Source: an uncultured Desulfuromonas sp.
Lineage (GTDB): Bacteria; Desulfobacterota; Desulfuromonadia; Desulfuromonadales; Desulfuromonadaceae
NCBI RefSeq assembly: GCF_963666745.1
Contig: NZ_OY762961.1
Coordinates: 546,001 to 610,000, forward strand
Length of the DNA stretch: 64,000 nucleotides
Direction of reading: 5' to 3'
Each line of letters begins with the position of its first letter. Position 1 is the stretch's first letter. The position numbers and the translations under genes are program-made. Shown in pieces: positions 33,280 to 42,047 of the stretch. Below the pieces are notes generated by a model. It was not told where the DNA came from. It saw nothing but the letters and a program-made list of their open reading frames with translations, and searched no databases.

Positions 33280-34218
33280 ATGCTGGCCAATGTCATCCTT
33301 CTTTTCCCGCTTTGGGCCATTGTTTGTTCTGTTGTGGCCTTTTTCTTTCCAGACGCGTTTGTCGTTCTCAAACCGTATATCGTCCCTTTGTTGACATTCA
33401 TCATGTTTTCAATGGGCATGACGCTTTGTCCGGCTGACTTCGTGCGTGCTCTGGCTCACCCTAAAGCCATGTTCCTCGGTGTCGTTGCCCAATATGTGAT
33501 TATGCCTGCTGCCGCGTATCTGTTGTCCGTGTTGCTTGGGCTGTCTACTGAGCTGATGGTGGGAATGGTGCTGGTCGGCAGTGTGGCCGGGGGGACGGCA
33601 TCCAATGTCATCACTTATTTAGCCAAAGGCGATGTTGCCCTGTCGATCACCATGACCCTGTTATCTACACTGCTTTCGGTTGTTGTGACCCCTTATCTGA
33701 CGTTGCTTTACGTCGGACAGACGGTTCCGGTTCCGGCGACAGCGATGTTGATCAGCATCGCCAAAATGGTGATGATTCCACTTTTTTTCGGTCTTGTTTT
33801 TAACCATCTGCTCGGAGCGCGTCGTCAACGGATTGAACCTTGGCTGCCTTTTTTGTCCATGGTGGCCATTGTCACGATTATAGCCATTGTTGTTGCTCTC
33901 AATCGCACGAATCTGACTCATGTCGGGCCACTGGTTTTTGTCGCCGTAGCTCTTCATAATGGCCTTGGTCTTGCCGTAGGGTACACGGTTGCATGGTTGT
34001 TCGGTTTTGACAGTAAAGTGGCCCGAACTGTCGCTATTGAAGTTGGCATGCAGAATTCAGGATTGGGTGTGGCGTTGGCCAGTCAATATTTTGCACCGTT
34101 GTCGACCCTGCCCGGGGCGGTGTTCAGTATCTGGCACAATATCTCCGGTTCGATTCTCGCCGGGTTCTGGGGCCGTGCTGATCATAAAGGGGAAGGGCTG
34201 TCTGTTGCTGAAAAATGA
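33280..34218 (+). CDS. Bile acid:sodium symporter (BASS) family transporter
   Basis: 312 residues with about ten membrane segments. Conserved BASS stretches are FSMGMTLCPADF, SVAGGTASNVITYLAKGDVALSITMT and the paired EVGMQNSGLGVALA, which form the crossover and Na+ sites. Bacterial members carry diverse organic anions such as pantoate or bile acids; the substrate is not evident. It lies 26 nt after the SDR, so probably in its operon. Confidence 0.9.
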   Translation: MLANVILLFPLWAIVCSVVAFFFPDAFVVLKPYIVPLLTFIMFSMGMTLCPADFVRALAHPKAMFLGVVAQYVIMPAAAYLLSVLLGLSTELMVGMVLVGSVAGGTASNVITYLAKGDVALSITMTLLSTLLSVVVTPYLTLLYVGQTVPVPATAMLISIAKMVMIPLFFGLVFNHLLGARRQRIEPWLPFLSMVAIVTIIAIVVALNRTNLTHVGPLVFVAVALHNGLGLAVGYTVAWLFGFDSKVARTVAIEVGMQNSGLGVALASQYFAPLSTLPGAVFSIWHNISGSILAGFWGRADHKGEGLSVAEK

Positions 34219-34233
34219 CTGTGAGAAACATAA

Positions 34234-35478
34234 ATGAACGAGTCGGACGTGCAATCGCAGAGTGACTTTTCGTTGCAACCTGTTCCTGGTGCTCAGCGTC
34301 GTGGCTTTTGGTCGATGTTGATTGTGATGATGGGGTTCACCTTTTTTTCAGCCAGCATGTGGACGGGTGGAAAGCTCGGCACCGGGCTGTCGGCTACGTC
34401 GTTCATCTTAGCTGTCTTGGGTGGCAATCTCATTCTCGGCATTTACACCGGAACACTGGCTCATATTGCCGCTGTAACAGGGTTGTCCACGCATCGTCTG
34501 GCGCATGCGTCGTTTGGTGTCCAGGGCTCTTGGTTGCCTTCGGTCTTGTTGGGGGCGACGCAAGTGGGCTGGTTTGGCGTCGGGGTTGTTATGTTCGCAT
34601 TGCCGGTCCACAAAGTGACCGGTGTTTCGCTGCCGCTGTTAATTGCTGTTGGTGGTCTTCTGATGACGACAACCGCGTATTTCGGTATTCGTGCGTTGAC
34701 GGCCTTGAGTCTGGTTGCAGTGCCTGCCATTGCCGTGTTGGGCCTGTTCTCCGTTGGTGAAGCTGTTGCTACCTCCGGTGGGATGGCGTCACTGTTCGCC
34801 ATGACACCGGAAGCGCCATTGAGCCTGTCTGTCGCACTGACCCTCTGCGTTGGTTCTTTTATCAGCGGCGGCACACTCACGGCTGATTTTACCCGTTTTG
34901 CACGCAGCAGTCGGGTCGCGGTGTCAACGACCGTACTGGCGTTTTTTCTCGGGAACTCGTTGATGTTTGTTTTTGGCGCCGTGGGTGCAGCGGTTTATCA
35001 GCAGGCGGATATTTCCGAGGTGATGCTGCGCCAGGGTCTGATTGTCCCGGCCATGTTGGTGCTGGGTTTGAATATCTGGACAACAAACGACAGCGCTCTT
35101 TACGCATCCGGCCTGGCTTTCGCCAATATCACGGGGTTGTCCAAAAAAAAGATGGTGCTTGTCAATGGAACTCTGGGCTCACTGTGTGCCGTTGTTCTCT
35201 ATCAGCACTTTGTCGGTTTTCTGACCGTGCTTGGTTCCTGCCTGCCACCCATCGGGGCGATCATTATCAGTGATTATTTTTTCCACGGCAAAAAACGCTG
35301 GCACCATTCAACGGGGTTCAAGGCCGGAATAAGGGCGGCAGCGGTTATGGCGTGGATTTTCGGTTGCGTTGCCGCCCATCTCTTACCGGGCTTGCCTCCA
35401 CTCAACGGTTTAGCCGTTGCCGCACTGGTGTACCTGTCTTGCGAGTTCATCAGCAAACTGCGGCGACCCTTGTTGTAG
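34234..35478 (+). CDS. CodB-like NCS1 nucleobase permease
   Basis: 414 residues, about 12 membrane segments, with the NCS1/CodB N-terminus (LQPVPGAQRRGFWSMLIVMMGFTFFSASMWTGGKLGTGL) and family features GGNLILGIYTGTLAHIAAVTG and LNIWTTNDSALYASGLAFAN. CodB imports cytosine with a cation; no codA deaminase is next to it, so the substrate could be another heterocycle. It starts 15 nt after the BASS gene. A CTCCAG/CTGGAG hairpin (35481-35514) lies just after the stop, before the convergent ATP-grasp gene, without a T tract. Confidence 0.85.
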   Translation: MNESDVQSQSDFSLQPVPGAQRRGFWSMLIVMMGFTFFSASMWTGGKLGTGLSATSFILAVLGGNLILGIYTGTLAHIAAVTGLSTHRLAHASFGVQGSWLPSVLLGATQVGWFGVGVVMFALPVHKVTGVSLPLLIAVGGLLMTTTAYFGIRALTALSLVAVPAIAVLGLFSVGEAVATSGGMASLFAMTPEAPLSLSVALTLCVGSFISGGTLTADFTRFARSSRVAVSTTVLAFFLGNSLMFVFGAVGAAVYQQADISEVMLRQGLIVPAMLVLGLNIWTTNDSALYASGLAFANITGLSKKKMVLVNGTLGSLCAVVLYQHFVGFLTVLGSCLPPIGAIIISDYFFHGKKRWHHSTGFKAGIRAAAVMAWIFGCVAAHLLPGLPPLNGLAVAALVYLSCEFISKLRRPLL

Positions 35479-35530
35479 CTCTCCAGCCGAGCTTATCTGC
35501 TGTCTCGACTGGAGCCGGTCTTTGCCGGAA

Positions 35531-36253
35531 TCATTTTGCCGCGCCGTGCAGACGAAGCTGGGCCTTTTGGTGGTCGATGATCTCACATTTAAGACGGTTA
35601 CACTCTTTGAGTGAAATCTTGGCTCCTTTGAGCCCGCCGCCAAGAGCGATTTCAGACAGATAGATTTTTTCATCCTCGCCGTTGGAAACCACAAAAAGAT
35701 CAAGGTGGGCAAATGGATAGTCGCCCAATGTCATCACTTCACGGCAAAAGTCGATGTGCTGCTGTGTCAGGGGAAATGCACGACTGGCGCCGCCACAGCC
35801 GAGATTATTGCGGAAGTTCTGTAAGTTTTCCCGCCCATAGGCTTCGATGTAATCGCCAACCACCACCACGCGAATGTCGGAATAGTGCTCCAGAAAAGGT
35901 TGCAGGACAAACGGCTCTTTGCAGGGTTTGAGAGCATATAGCAACTCCATGTCGTTCCATAGATGAATTCTGGCGCCGCCGCTACCGCGATCCTCTTTGG
36001 TGACCACTTTACTGATGCCGAGTTCGCCATAGGCGATGACTGCGGCCAGCAGATCCTGGCGACAGGAGATGACACGTGTGTGCGGGATCATATGGTCGCG
36101 AAATAATTTTGCCTGATTGACTTTGGAACGGCAGGAAAACTGGCAGAAAGCCGATGGAACGAGAACTCCACCCTGTCGTTCTTCGATCAAGGCGTCAAAA
36201 GGGGTTCTGCGGTGGTCAGCATAGGGTTTGTCGTCGGAGGGTGCGCCTTCCAT
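35531..36253 (-). CDS. ATP-grasp (RimK-like) protein
   Basis: 240 residues of a compact ATP-grasp ligase resembling RimK. SKVVTKEDRGSGGARIHLW is the lysine/Gly loop, EPFVLQPFLEHYSDIRVVVVGDYIEAYGRE the adenine-binding and strand region, and HLDLFVVSNGEDEKIYLSEIALGGGLKGAK the metal-binding acidic segment. Such enzymes join carboxylates to amines; the substrate here is unknown. GAGGAC at nine nt marks ATG 36253. It lacks the extended N-domain of full-length RimK. Confidence 0.75.
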   Translation of the reverse strand: MEGAPSDDKPYADHRRTPFDALIEERQGGVLVPSAFCQFSCRSKVNQAKLFRDHMIPHTRVISCRQDLLAAVIAYGELGISKVVTKEDRGSGGARIHLWNDMELLYALKPCKEPFVLQPFLEHYSDIRVVVVGDYIEAYGRENLQNFRNNLGCGGASRAFPLTQQHIDFCREVMTLGDYPFAHLDLFVVSNGEDEKIYLSEIALGGGLKGAKISLKECNRLKCEIIDHQKAQLRLHGAAK

Positions 36254-36490
36254 AATGGATGTCCTCATCATAATTTTGGGGCGGATTGCTGTCGGAGTCA
36301 CAATGGCTCGCATCGGAAATGTACAAACTTTCTACAAGATTTTTATGGAGAAAAACAGGAAAAAAGATCGCTCTTTTCGTATAATCGTCAGTGGTTGTTT
36401 TTTGTGAGATGACGCGAGTTGCAGGGTCTGTCTACTGTTGACGTTTCTTGTTTCTGCCGCAGCCGATGACATTCTTTTGGAGGGGTACCG

Positions 36491-36838
36491 ATGAAAAAAA
36501 TTGCTTTGTTTGTCTTTAATGGTGAACCGATGTGTTTTATTCATGTTTTGCTCAATGCGTTGGACTTGCAGAACAAAGGCTATGACGCCAAGATTATTCT
36601 TGAAGGGGCTTCGGTTAAACTGGTGCCGCAGTTTATTGCAGCGGACAGTCCGCTCAAACCGTTATGGCAGAAATGTCTGCAGGCTGGTCTGGTGGAAGGG
36701 GTCTGTAAAGCCTGCTCCGCCAAACTTGGCACCCTGGCCGCAGTTGAGGAGCAAAACCTGCCTTTGCTGGATGATATGTCCGGTCATCCCGGCATGGCCG
36801 GTTACCGTGACAAGGGATTTGAGATCATCACGTTTTAG
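36491..36838 (+). CDS. DsrE-family-like small protein
   Basis: 115 residues. KKIALFVFNGEPMCFIHVLLNALDLQNKGYDAKIILEGASVKLV fits the DsrE/DsrF-like alpha/beta fold. GVCKACSAKLGT carries a CxxC pair where DsrE-like sulfur carriers keep a reactive Cys, and GMAGYRDKGFEIITF is the C-terminal strand. A thiol or sulfur-transfer role is possible but unproven. Ribosome site GGAGGGG. Confidence 0.7.
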   Translation: MKKIALFVFNGEPMCFIHVLLNALDLQNKGYDAKIILEGASVKLVPQFIAADSPLKPLWQKCLQAGLVEGVCKACSAKLGTLAAVEEQNLPLLDDMSGHPGMAGYRDKGFEIITF

Positions 36839-36868
36839 TCCCAAGTCGATGCTTCCGGGAGATGTTGG

Positions 36869-37039
36869 ATGAAGGGCAGAACGGCGTATTTTCTCTTTTT
36901 CAGAGTTTTCCACCTTCTGATTTTGTGCGCTTTAGGTGTTCTTTTGTGGCAGTACAGCCAACAATGGCTCGCTGTTGATCGCTGCCTGGATGCCGGTGGC
37001 GCATATGATTATCACCAAAATCGGTGCGTATATAAGTAA
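36869..37039 (+). CDS. Small single-pass membrane protein
   Basis: A 56-residue protein starting at ATG 36869 after GGGAG. A short basic N-terminus and one membrane helix (FFRVFHLLILCALGVLLW) are followed by an exported tail VDRCLDAGGAYDYHQNRCVY whose two Cys could form a disulfide. The C-terminal pattern (C-L-D-x-G-G-x-x-x-Y...C) recurs in small uncharacterised envelope proteins. It lies 30 nt after the DsrE-like gene, so likely co-transcribed. Confidence 0.7.
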   Translation: MKGRTAYFLFFRVFHLLILCALGVLLWQYSQQWLAVDRCLDAGGAYDYHQNRCVYK

Positions 37040-37066
37040 TTGGTAACTGGGTCGTTTGCTTCCAGG

Positions 37067-37096
37067 GACGTTCTCATACTCCGCTGTGAGAACGTC
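37067..37096. terminator. Hairpin between convergent genes
   Basis: Perfect 10-bp stem GACGTTCTCA / TGAGAACGTC with a 10-nt loop, between the small membrane protein gene and the convergent rhomboid gene. It lacks a T tract on either side, so terminator function is uncertain. Confidence 0.45.
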
Positions 37097-37098
37097 GC

Positions 37099-38964
37099 CT
37101 AGAGTGTGCTGTTCTGTTTTTGATAGTGAATTTTCTCGTTGAACGGCGAATCCGGGAATTGATCGATCACTTTTTGATAATATTCGGCTGCTGCTTCCGG
37201 AAAGCCCATGATGTCGAGCAGGCGCCCATACTGATACAGTGATTTTTCCAGAAGAGACGGTGGTGTCGTCTCATCTTTACACAATAATTCGAGGCAGGTT
37301 CCGGCATGTTCGAGTTCATTGTGCTGATTAAAGTAACCTGCCAGGCGGTAGAGATCTTTTGCGTCGATACCTTTAAGGTAAATACGATAGAACTCGATAA
37401 AGGCGGTCGCTGCTTCGTTCATCCGCTGTTCTTGAATCAACATGTGGATCGCTTTTGGGTAAAGGTTTGCGCCCTCTTCGGTTGCACTGTATTTGCTTTT
37501 GAGTTGAGCGAGAAGGAGTAAGGCTTCTGTATCGTGCGGATTGTCTTTGAGGACCAGGCGCAACGAGTCTTCTCCCGTCTCTGTGTTGACGCCGAGCTTT
37601 TGTCCATAGACGCTGGTGCTGCCGATTTCCAGATGGCGTTCCTTGAACGCGTCGCGACTGAGCTTGAAAAAAGCCGCTAGACCGATGCCACTCAACATGC
37701 CGCCAATGTGCGCCCAATGGCCGATCATGGAATCATGTCCGGTGAGCTGACCAATCCCGCCACTTAAATCTGCAAGAAAAAACAGACCAATGATCACCAG
37801 TGCGTTGAGTCGGACTTTCAGACTGACTGGCAGGATCAGCGAGAATATCCCCAAAATAGGCAGGGGGAAGACCATGCTTTTGAAGTAGCAGCGCACAGCG
37901 TAAACCCCCATGATGCCGGCAATGGCACCGGATGCTCCCAGTCCATGTGCTGGTCTGCCAAGAAAGAGGGCATTGACAAGGACGGAGAGCAGGCTGGCAC
38001 AGACGCCGCTTAGCAAATAAAAAGCCAGGTAACGCTTCCAACCGATTCTTTTTTCGACAACCGTTCCGACCGCCCAGAGAAACAGCATATTACCCCACAG
38101 GTGAGCATTGCTAGCGTGAAGAAACATGGACGTCAGCAGACTGATTGGGATATTCCACAGATTCGGCGTCACAGGGAGGAAGAGCAGGTTGTTGGCCATA
38201 AACTCGGGGTCGGCATTCAATTCATAGAAATAGAAAATCAGAATGTTGATCAGAATCAGGCTGTAGGTGACTGCGGCAACATCTTCTTTTTTCTTCTCGC
38301 CGGTTGTGTACATGACGGGCATGAACGTGATGTGTTCCGCCAGTACTTCGGTTGGCGAGCGATCTTCGACAGCGGCTTGCATTTTGACATAAAAAAGAAA
38401 AATGACCGGGAAGAACAGCATGAACATGCCGATAAAGCTGCTGAGAAAAGATTGCAGGCAGATGATGCCGATGATGACGGCAAAAGCTTTCAGGATAAAT
38501 AACTGTTCCTGATGTTGATCAAAATAGCTGTCTTTATGTGGTCGGGTTTGCGCTGAAGGGTCTTGCCCCGCACTGATTCTTTCCTGGCGCTGACGGTATT
38601 TGCTGAACAGGATGCCGCATTTGGTGCAACTTTCCTCGTCCTGGTTCGCGGCACCGCATTTAGGGCAGGTGATGCCTTGCGGTTCTACCGGTAGCAGGCT
38701 TTTGACCGTCTCCTCGTTTTGGTCGGCCTCTTCGTGGCGGACCAGCTCGCAGCGAGCACCGGTTTTGTCCAAAACCTCCTTATAGCGTTGTGCCGTAGCT
38801 AGGTCGAGTTTCTTTTTAAGGACCACTTCTTCATCGGAAAACAGATGATCTAACCTCTTTTCGTCAAACTTTGTCAGTTCGGCCAGATTTTTGCGCACCT
38901 CGTCTTGCTCGTAGCCGTAAAGGATTTTACCTTGAAACGTGATGTTGTAGAGAGGTTCTGACAT
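37099..38964 (-). CDS. Rhomboid-family intramembrane protease with zinc ribbon and TPR tail
   Basis: 621 residues. Residues about 1-80 form a small ferredoxin-like domain. Then comes a zinc ribbon (CPKCGAANQDEESCTKCG), two hydrophobic segments, and the rhomboid core: SMFLHASNAHLWGNMLFLW (oxyanion region), GLGASGAIAG (catalytic Ser) and IGHWAHIGGMLSG (catalytic His). A C-terminal cytosolic part of TPR-like helices follows (about 480-621). It should cleave membrane-protein substrates within the bilayer. GGAG in ATGGAGACAACC selects ATG 38964 over the ATG 12 nt upstream. Confidence 0.9.
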   Translation of the reverse strand: MSEPLYNITFQGKILYGYEQDEVRKNLAELTKFDEKRLDHLFSDEEVVLKKKLDLATAQRYKEVLDKTGARCELVRHEEADQNEETVKSLLPVEPQGITCPKCGAANQDEESCTKCGILFSKYRQRQERISAGQDPSAQTRPHKDSYFDQHQEQLFILKAFAVIIGIICLQSFLSSFIGMFMLFFPVIFLFYVKMQAAVEDRSPTEVLAEHITFMPVMYTTGEKKKEDVAAVTYSLILINILIFYFYELNADPEFMANNLLFLPVTPNLWNIPISLLTSMFLHASNAHLWGNMLFLWAVGTVVEKRIGWKRYLAFYLLSGVCASLLSVLVNALFLGRPAHGLGASGAIAGIMGVYAVRCYFKSMVFPLPILGIFSLILPVSLKVRLNALVIIGLFFLADLSGGIGQLTGHDSMIGHWAHIGGMLSGIGLAAFFKLSRDAFKERHLEIGSTSVYGQKLGVNTETGEDSLRLVLKDNPHDTEALLLLAQLKSKYSATEEGANLYPKAIHMLIQEQRMNEAATAFIEFYRIYLKGIDAKDLYRLAGYFNQHNELEHAGTCLELLCKDETTPPSLLEKSLYQYGRLLDIMGFPEAAAEYYQKVIDQFPDSPFNEKIHYQKQNSTL

Positions 38965-39328
38965 GGTTGTCTCCATAGGGGATGGTCGAGGTGGCGTTAA
39001 ACAGTTGCTATCTTCTTTTCCTTTAATATGTATAGTTTATTCCTTTTGAATACATTAATAGTCTGTTATTTGTCAATTTTTTTACAGGATGGATTGTCTG
39101 TTGCACAATAGGCCGATCTGTTGTCGCATCGATGGATGAAAAAGTTCCTCAACCGCATTGCCTGTCCGTTGAAAAACAGCCTGTGAGCCCATGGATGGGC
39201 GGCGAAAAACAAGAATTGTTTTTTAACGTGCTTGATTTGTGAGCAAGACGGTAATCGCATTTTCGAATTGCGTTGTTGACAAGCTCGCGCAGGGGACTTT
39301 TTCAACCTCCTGTTAAGGAGGCTCGCTG
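38965..39328. other. Intergenic region with inverted repeats, possible MITE
   Basis: 364 bp without a supported gene. A 14-bp imperfect inverted repeat (12 of 14 matching), GATGAAAAAGTTCC at 39135-39148 and GGGACTTTTTCAAC at 39293-39306, brackets about 145 bp. A minus-strand frame of 79 codons fills much of it but matches nothing. The region ends with a hairpin over the next gene's ribosome site. Confidence 0.45.
39306..39321 (+). promoter_or_regulatory. Hairpin covering the GNAT gene ribosome site
   Basis: CCTCC (39306-39310), loop TGTTAA, GGAGG (39317-39321). The GGAGG is the Shine-Dalgarno of the ATG at 39329, so the stem would hide it. Confidence 0.5.
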
Positions 39329-39799
39329 ATGGTTGTTAAGGTGATTGATGCTTCCCGGGCTGAGGAGATCGCACGGTTGGCTGTTTGTTTAACCAACGAA
39401 ATTATTGAGCGTACCGGGATTAAGCATTTTGATGTCGATGTGCCGAAGGCGGTGCGCTTGTGTCAAAACTACCTGGAACATGGTGACTACACGGTTGTTG
39501 CTGCTCTGGAGGATGAGGAGGTGATCGGTTTTGGAGCGCTGTGTGAAAGTCATTCTCTCTATGCGGAAGGGGCTTTTGGTATTGTTCAGGAGTTTTACGT
39601 TCAACCGGCGTATCGTTGCAAAGGCGTGGGGCGGCAGTTGATTGAGGCCTTGCGGGAGGTGGCTCGGCAAAAAAACTGGACACGTCTTGAACTGTGCACC
39701 CCACCTGTTCCCGAATTTAATCGGACTGTGGCGTTCTATCAGGAAAATGGTTTTGAAATCACCGGCGGGTATAAGATGAAAAGTGCCCTGAGTGAATAG
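39329..39799 (+). CDS. GNAT-family N-acetyltransferase
   Basis: 156 residues. The GNAT fold shows VVAALEDEEVIGFGALCES (beta2-3), IVQEFYVQPAYRCKGVGRQLIEAL with the acetyl-CoA loop R-x-x-G-x-G/A variant (RCKGVG), and ELCTPPVPEFNRTVAFYQENGFEITGGYKM. It would acetylate a small molecule or a protein amine, not identifiable. Translation may be limited by the hairpin at its ribosome site. Confidence 0.88.
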   Translation: MVVKVIDASRAEEIARLAVCLTNEIIERTGIKHFDVDVPKAVRLCQNYLEHGDYTVVAALEDEEVIGFGALCESHSLYAEGAFGIVQEFYVQPAYRCKGVGRQLIEALREVARQKNWTRLELCTPPVPEFNRTVAFYQENGFEITGGYKMKSALSE

Positions 39800-39881
39800 T
39801 TATTTCACGGGAAAGCAAAAGAGCGTATGATTCAGCGGTTGTTTTTTGCGGAGAACTTTTCGAACTTGAAGAGTGACTATC

Positions 39882-40472
39882 ATGACGTTTGATCTGTTTT
39901 TTTTGTGGTTGGTGACGCTATTGCCCATTGTCATCAGTCCCGGTCCGGCCAATATTCTCTATGCCGCTTCCGGCAGCACGTTTGGCGTGAAAGGGACCGT
40001 GCCATTTTGGCTGGGGGCAAATATTACCGGAATGTTTCAGAGTCTGACCGTCGGTTTCTGTATCGATTATATCGTTTCGGTGTCACCGCACATTCTCGAT
40101 GGTATCAGATATGCCGGTGTGCTGTTTCTGCTCTATCTGGCGGTGAAATTCTTTAAAATGTCCTGTCGTGAGGGACAGATTCTTAAGCCCCTGACCTTCA
40201 AAGATGGTGTGATTGTCGAGTTGTTAAACGCCAAATTCTTGCTGGTTCCCACCATTATGTTTTCGCAGTTTTATACTCCGGGGCCGGGAAGCGCCCAGCG
40301 GATTATTGGTCTGGCTCTGGCGCTGCTGATGTTGACCTTGTCGACCAATATGGTGTGGATTGTCGGTGGTAACTCCCTGGCTGCCTTCGTTGCCAACAGC
40401 CGCCATCAGAAAATGCAAGGAATTCTGTTCGGTTCACTGCTGACGCTGACCGCTTTATGGCTGTGCTGGTAG
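39882..40472 (+). CDS. LysE/RhtB-family exporter
   Basis: 196 residues with about six membrane segments. VTLLPIVISPGPANILYAASGSTFGVKG is the family N-terminal motif (P-G-P). It would export amino acids or related metabolites. ATG 39882 is taken over GTG 39873; GAAGAG lies upstream. It is 82 nt after the acetyltransferase gene, and the pair recalls acetylate-and-export arrangements, but no substrate can be named. Confidence 0.85.
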   Translation: MTFDLFFLWLVTLLPIVISPGPANILYAASGSTFGVKGTVPFWLGANITGMFQSLTVGFCIDYIVSVSPHILDGIRYAGVLFLLYLAVKFFKMSCREGQILKPLTFKDGVIVELLNAKFLLVPTIMFSQFYTPGPGSAQRIIGLALALLMLTLSTNMVWIVGGNSLAAFVANSRHQKMQGILFGSLLTLTALWLCW

Positions 40473-40480
40473 CGTTGATC

Positions 40481-42043
40481 TCAAGCGACCTTGATGCTGT
40501 TACGCCCGGCTGCCTTTGCTTCGTAGAGTGCTTTGTCCGCCAGGTTGATTAATTCCATTCTGTTGATCCTATCCTGCTTGCGGAGACTGGTGATGCCAAC
40601 GCTGACCGTAATATGGTCTGTCGTGCTGGAAAAAGCGTGCTGCAGCCCCAGCTTGTCCACCTGTTTTCTGATTTTTTCCGCAACCTGAGCAGCGTCTCCT
40701 TCATCCGTTTCGGGGAGCAGGCAGATAAATTCCTCACCGCCATAACGCGCAATACAATCTCTCGGTCGACAAATCTGTTGTTTGATGATGTCTGCAACTG
40801 TTGCCAACGCTTCATCTCCGGCCAGGTGACCGTAATGGTCGTTAAAGTCTTTAAAGTGATCGATGTCGATCATCAGGACCGCCAGCGATGACTCGGCACG
40901 TCGGGCTGCCAGCCATTCGGTTTCATAGTAATTCATGAATTTTCGTCGGTTGTAGAGACCTGTCAATGGGTCCTGTTCGCTGAGCCGGATCAGTTCTTTT
41001 TGCGCAATCGACAGTTTATGCCGACTGACGAATAGATAAATCGCGAGAACAAGAATGATCGACATGGCCGACAAGACAAAGACAAACTGGGTTTTGTATT
41101 GCGCCCAGACATCTGCCAGTCGATATTCCGGTGTGATGTCAAAAGGGGGAACTCGCAGGGTGCGCATCAGATTTTCCACCGGGGTATAGTCAGCCGGGGG
41201 ATAAAACCCACGAATGCTAAAGGGAAGTTCTCCTCTCGGTGTTCGATTCATCTGCATCAGGGCCGAAATCATGATCGCCTGGTCCTGCGGCGACACATGG
41301 CGCAAGGCTGCAATCGGCCATTCCGGATAAAGATGCGTGGAGACCAGAGCCGGAAACTCATGGAACGGCTGCTGATGGATGATTTTAAATTGAGATAAGC
41401 GGATTTTCCCCTCTTTTTCCATTCGTTCCAAAGTGCCTGCTCTGGCAAACCCGACATCGGCTTTGTCACTGAGGACAGCAGCTACCGTCGTGTCATGCGG
41501 CATCCCTGTGACAACGAATTGTTTTTCAGCAATCAGGGGCAGGTGATGCAAAAATAATTCATATTGCTGCATCTCGGCGGCGCCGAAGGCATGCACAAAA
41601 GGGACGGCGATGCGGCATGATCCCAGGTCGGACAGTGTATTGATCCGATTATTTTTCGCTCTGACAAAGATTGTTCCACCAAAACCGGACAGAGGGATTT
41701 CGGTGGAGCCGCGAATCACTGTTGCCAAAGGGGCCGAAAGCCCATAGCAGCTATGAAAACGGATATATTGGGTGGGATTGGTCAAAACAAAATCGACTAA
41801 ACTGTCGCGAATCGCGACTTCGAGTTCATGTTCCGTCATTGGCAGGATGGTAATCTTGCTTAATTCCGGATGAATTTTTTTAAGATGTTTCGCCAGAGCG
41901 GACCAACGTTGTGCTGCTGTCTCTTTGGGTTGAAACGCCAGAATACCGATTTTGACTTCCGGGAGTTCCATCGCATGAAGTGCCACTGGCGCCAGAAGGC
42001 TCACTAGGAAGCACATCGCGAGTAGTGAAGATCGTAACGCCAT
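40481..42043 (-). CDS. PhnD-like periplasmic sensor-GGDEF diguanylate cyclase
   Basis: 520 residues. A signal peptide (MALRSSLLAMCFLVSLLAPVALHAM) is followed by a phosphonate-binding-protein-like domain (VKIGILAFQPKETAAQRWSALAKHL, FVLTNPTQYIRF, GGTIFVRAKNNRINTLSDLG, DKADVGFARAGTLERM). One TM at about 338-358 leads to a GGDEF with RYGGEEF and an I-site RPRD five residues before it. It would turn binding of a small ligand into c-di-GMP. GGGAG selects ATG 42043. The preceding gene stops 4 nt before this start, so the two are translated together. Confidence 0.9.
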   Translation of the reverse strand: MALRSSLLAMCFLVSLLAPVALHAMELPEVKIGILAFQPKETAAQRWSALAKHLKKIHPELSKITILPMTEHELEVAIRDSLVDFVLTNPTQYIRFHSCYGLSAPLATVIRGSTEIPLSGFGGTIFVRAKNNRINTLSDLGSCRIAVPFVHAFGAAEMQQYELFLHHLPLIAEKQFVVTGMPHDTTVAAVLSDKADVGFARAGTLERMEKEGKIRLSQFKIIHQQPFHEFPALVSTHLYPEWPIAALRHVSPQDQAIMISALMQMNRTPRGELPFSIRGFYPPADYTPVENLMRTLRVPPFDITPEYRLADVWAQYKTQFVFVLSAMSIILVLAIYLFVSRHKLSIAQKELIRLSEQDPLTGLYNRRKFMNYYETEWLAARRAESSLAVLMIDIDHFKDFNDHYGHLAGDEALATVADIIKQQICRPRDCIARYGGEEFICLLPETDEGDAAQVAEKIRKQVDKLGLQHAFSSTTDHITVSVGITSLRKQDRINRMELINLADKALYEAKAAGRNSIKVA

Positions 42044-42047
42044 ATTT

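Noticed and set aside
39066-39305. A 79-codon minus-strand frame between the rhomboid and acetyltransferase genes
   Set aside because: It coincides with the inverted-repeat segment, has no ribosome site and unlikely residue content.
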